Part shown: in pieces, positions 5,604-5,938 of the stretch | Position numbering within the stretch: the first letter of the stretch is position 1 | How the letters are laid out: each line of letters begins with the position of its first letter | DNA from: an uncultured Bacillota bacterium | GTDB lineage: Bacteria > Bacillota_I > Bacilli_A > Erysipelotrichales > Erysipelotrichaceae | Assembly (NCBI GenBank): GCA_949287785.1 | Contig: CASEHR010000074.1 | Location: 1-5,938, forward strand | Direction of reading: 5' to 3' | Length of the DNA: 5,938 bases | Notes under the pieces: generated by a model | Database searches by the model: none | What the model was told of the DNA's origin: nothing | What the model saw: the letters and a program-made list of their open reading frames with translations, nothing else | Translations under genes and position numbers: made by a program

Positions 5604-5938
5604 ATGAATGAAACGATGGTATTTGCGCTAACGGCAAATGTTGAGCTGGTCAATGAGATCTGCCAGTATCTGAGCCTGACGCCGGGAAGGATCTCAGTCA
5701 AACACTTCGCTGACGGTGAGATCCTGGTTGAGCCGGAAGAGACGGTCCGCGGTAAAAAGGTATATGTCGTCCAGAGTACATGTAATCCGGTCACGGAAAG
5801 ACTGATGGAGCTTTTAGTCTGTGTCGACGCTTTAAAGCGGGCGTCAGCTGGTTCGATCACCTGCATCATGCCTTATTATGGCTATGCCCGGCAAGACCGC
5901 AAAGCACGGCCGCGTCAGCCGATCACAGCTAAACTTGT
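5604..5938 (+). CDS. prs: Ribose-phosphate pyrophosphokinase (PRPP synthetase), 5' part
   Basis: Prs makes phosphoribosyl pyrophosphate from ribose-5-phosphate and ATP for nucleotide, histidine and tryptophan synthesis. The window ends after 111 complete codons of a gene that normally encodes about 315 residues; the reading frame is open at the edge, so the truncation is only the window limit. Visible family elements are VFALTAN near the start, the FADGE motif (35-39), VRGKKVYVVQST (48-59), MELLVCVDALKRASA (68-82), PYYGYARQDRKAR (90-102) with the ATP-binding region, and PITAKL (106-111). A good ribosome-binding site, AAGGAG at 5589-5594, lies nine bases before the ATG. The start is three bases after the glmU stop, so the two genes are probably co-transcribed, the usual arrangement in Firmicutes. 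The catalytic flexible loop and the PRPP-binding motif lie beyond the window. Confidence 0.96.
   Translation, partial: MNETMVFALTANVELVNEICQYLSLTPGRISVKHFADGEILVEPEETVRGKKVYVVQSTCNPVTERLMELLVCVDALKRASAGSITCIMPYYGYARQDRKARPRQPITAKL

Noticed and set aside
5420..5869. 149-codon minus-strand open frame across the glmU-prs junction
   Set aside because: It runs antisense through two conserved genes; both plus-strand proteins are clear family members.

Overview
The window is one densely packed, plus-strand block of bacterial housekeeping genes. It looks like a low-GC Gram-positive (Firmicutes-type) chromosome. The order tatD - rnmV - rsmA - ispE - glmU - prs is the same backbone seen in Bacillus and relatives. 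RNase M5 and the MEP-pathway kinase IspE fit that lineage. TGA is used as a stop codon (the first ORF, tatD, ispE), so this is not a code-4 mollicute. The sporulation and regulatory genes that sit among these genes in Bacillus (yabG, veg, sspF, purR, spoVG) are absent. Together with the compactness, this suggests a streamlined non-sporulating lineage such as an Erysipelotrichia-like bacterium; that placement is inference.

Layout: a 63-residue two-helix membrane protein (14-205) overlaps mnmE (195-1520). It is followed by tatD (1521-2294), rnmV (2291-2815), rsmA (2800-3636), ispE (3626-4489), a glmU-like gene (4509-5600) and the 5' part of prs (5604 to the window end). Junctions are overlaps of 4 to 16 bases or gaps of 0 to 19 bases. 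There is no gene-free stretch of any length, and I see no RNA gene, mobile element, terminator or CRISPR array.

Functionally the first half is RNA maturation: tRNA wobble modification (MnmE), 5S rRNA processing (RNase M5), 16S rRNA dimethylation (RsmA), plus the TatD nuclease. The second half supplies envelope and nucleotide precursors: isoprenoid precursor synthesis (IspE), N-acetylglucosamine-1-phosphate (GlmU acetyltransferase) and PRPP (Prs).

The most notable feature is the glmU-like gene. Its C-terminal acetyltransferase half is intact and collinear with E. coli GlmU, with every active-site residue I could match present. The N-terminal uridylyltransferase half is shrunken and has lost the glycine-rich nucleotide-binding loop. 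The protein is probably an acetyltransferase only, so the uridylyl transfer that makes UDP-GlcNAc must come from elsewhere. A consensus extended -10 box sits directly before this gene. Other oddities are an altered catalytic-loop motif in IspE, strong GATC enrichment linked to codon context, and an altered GxHP motif in TatD.
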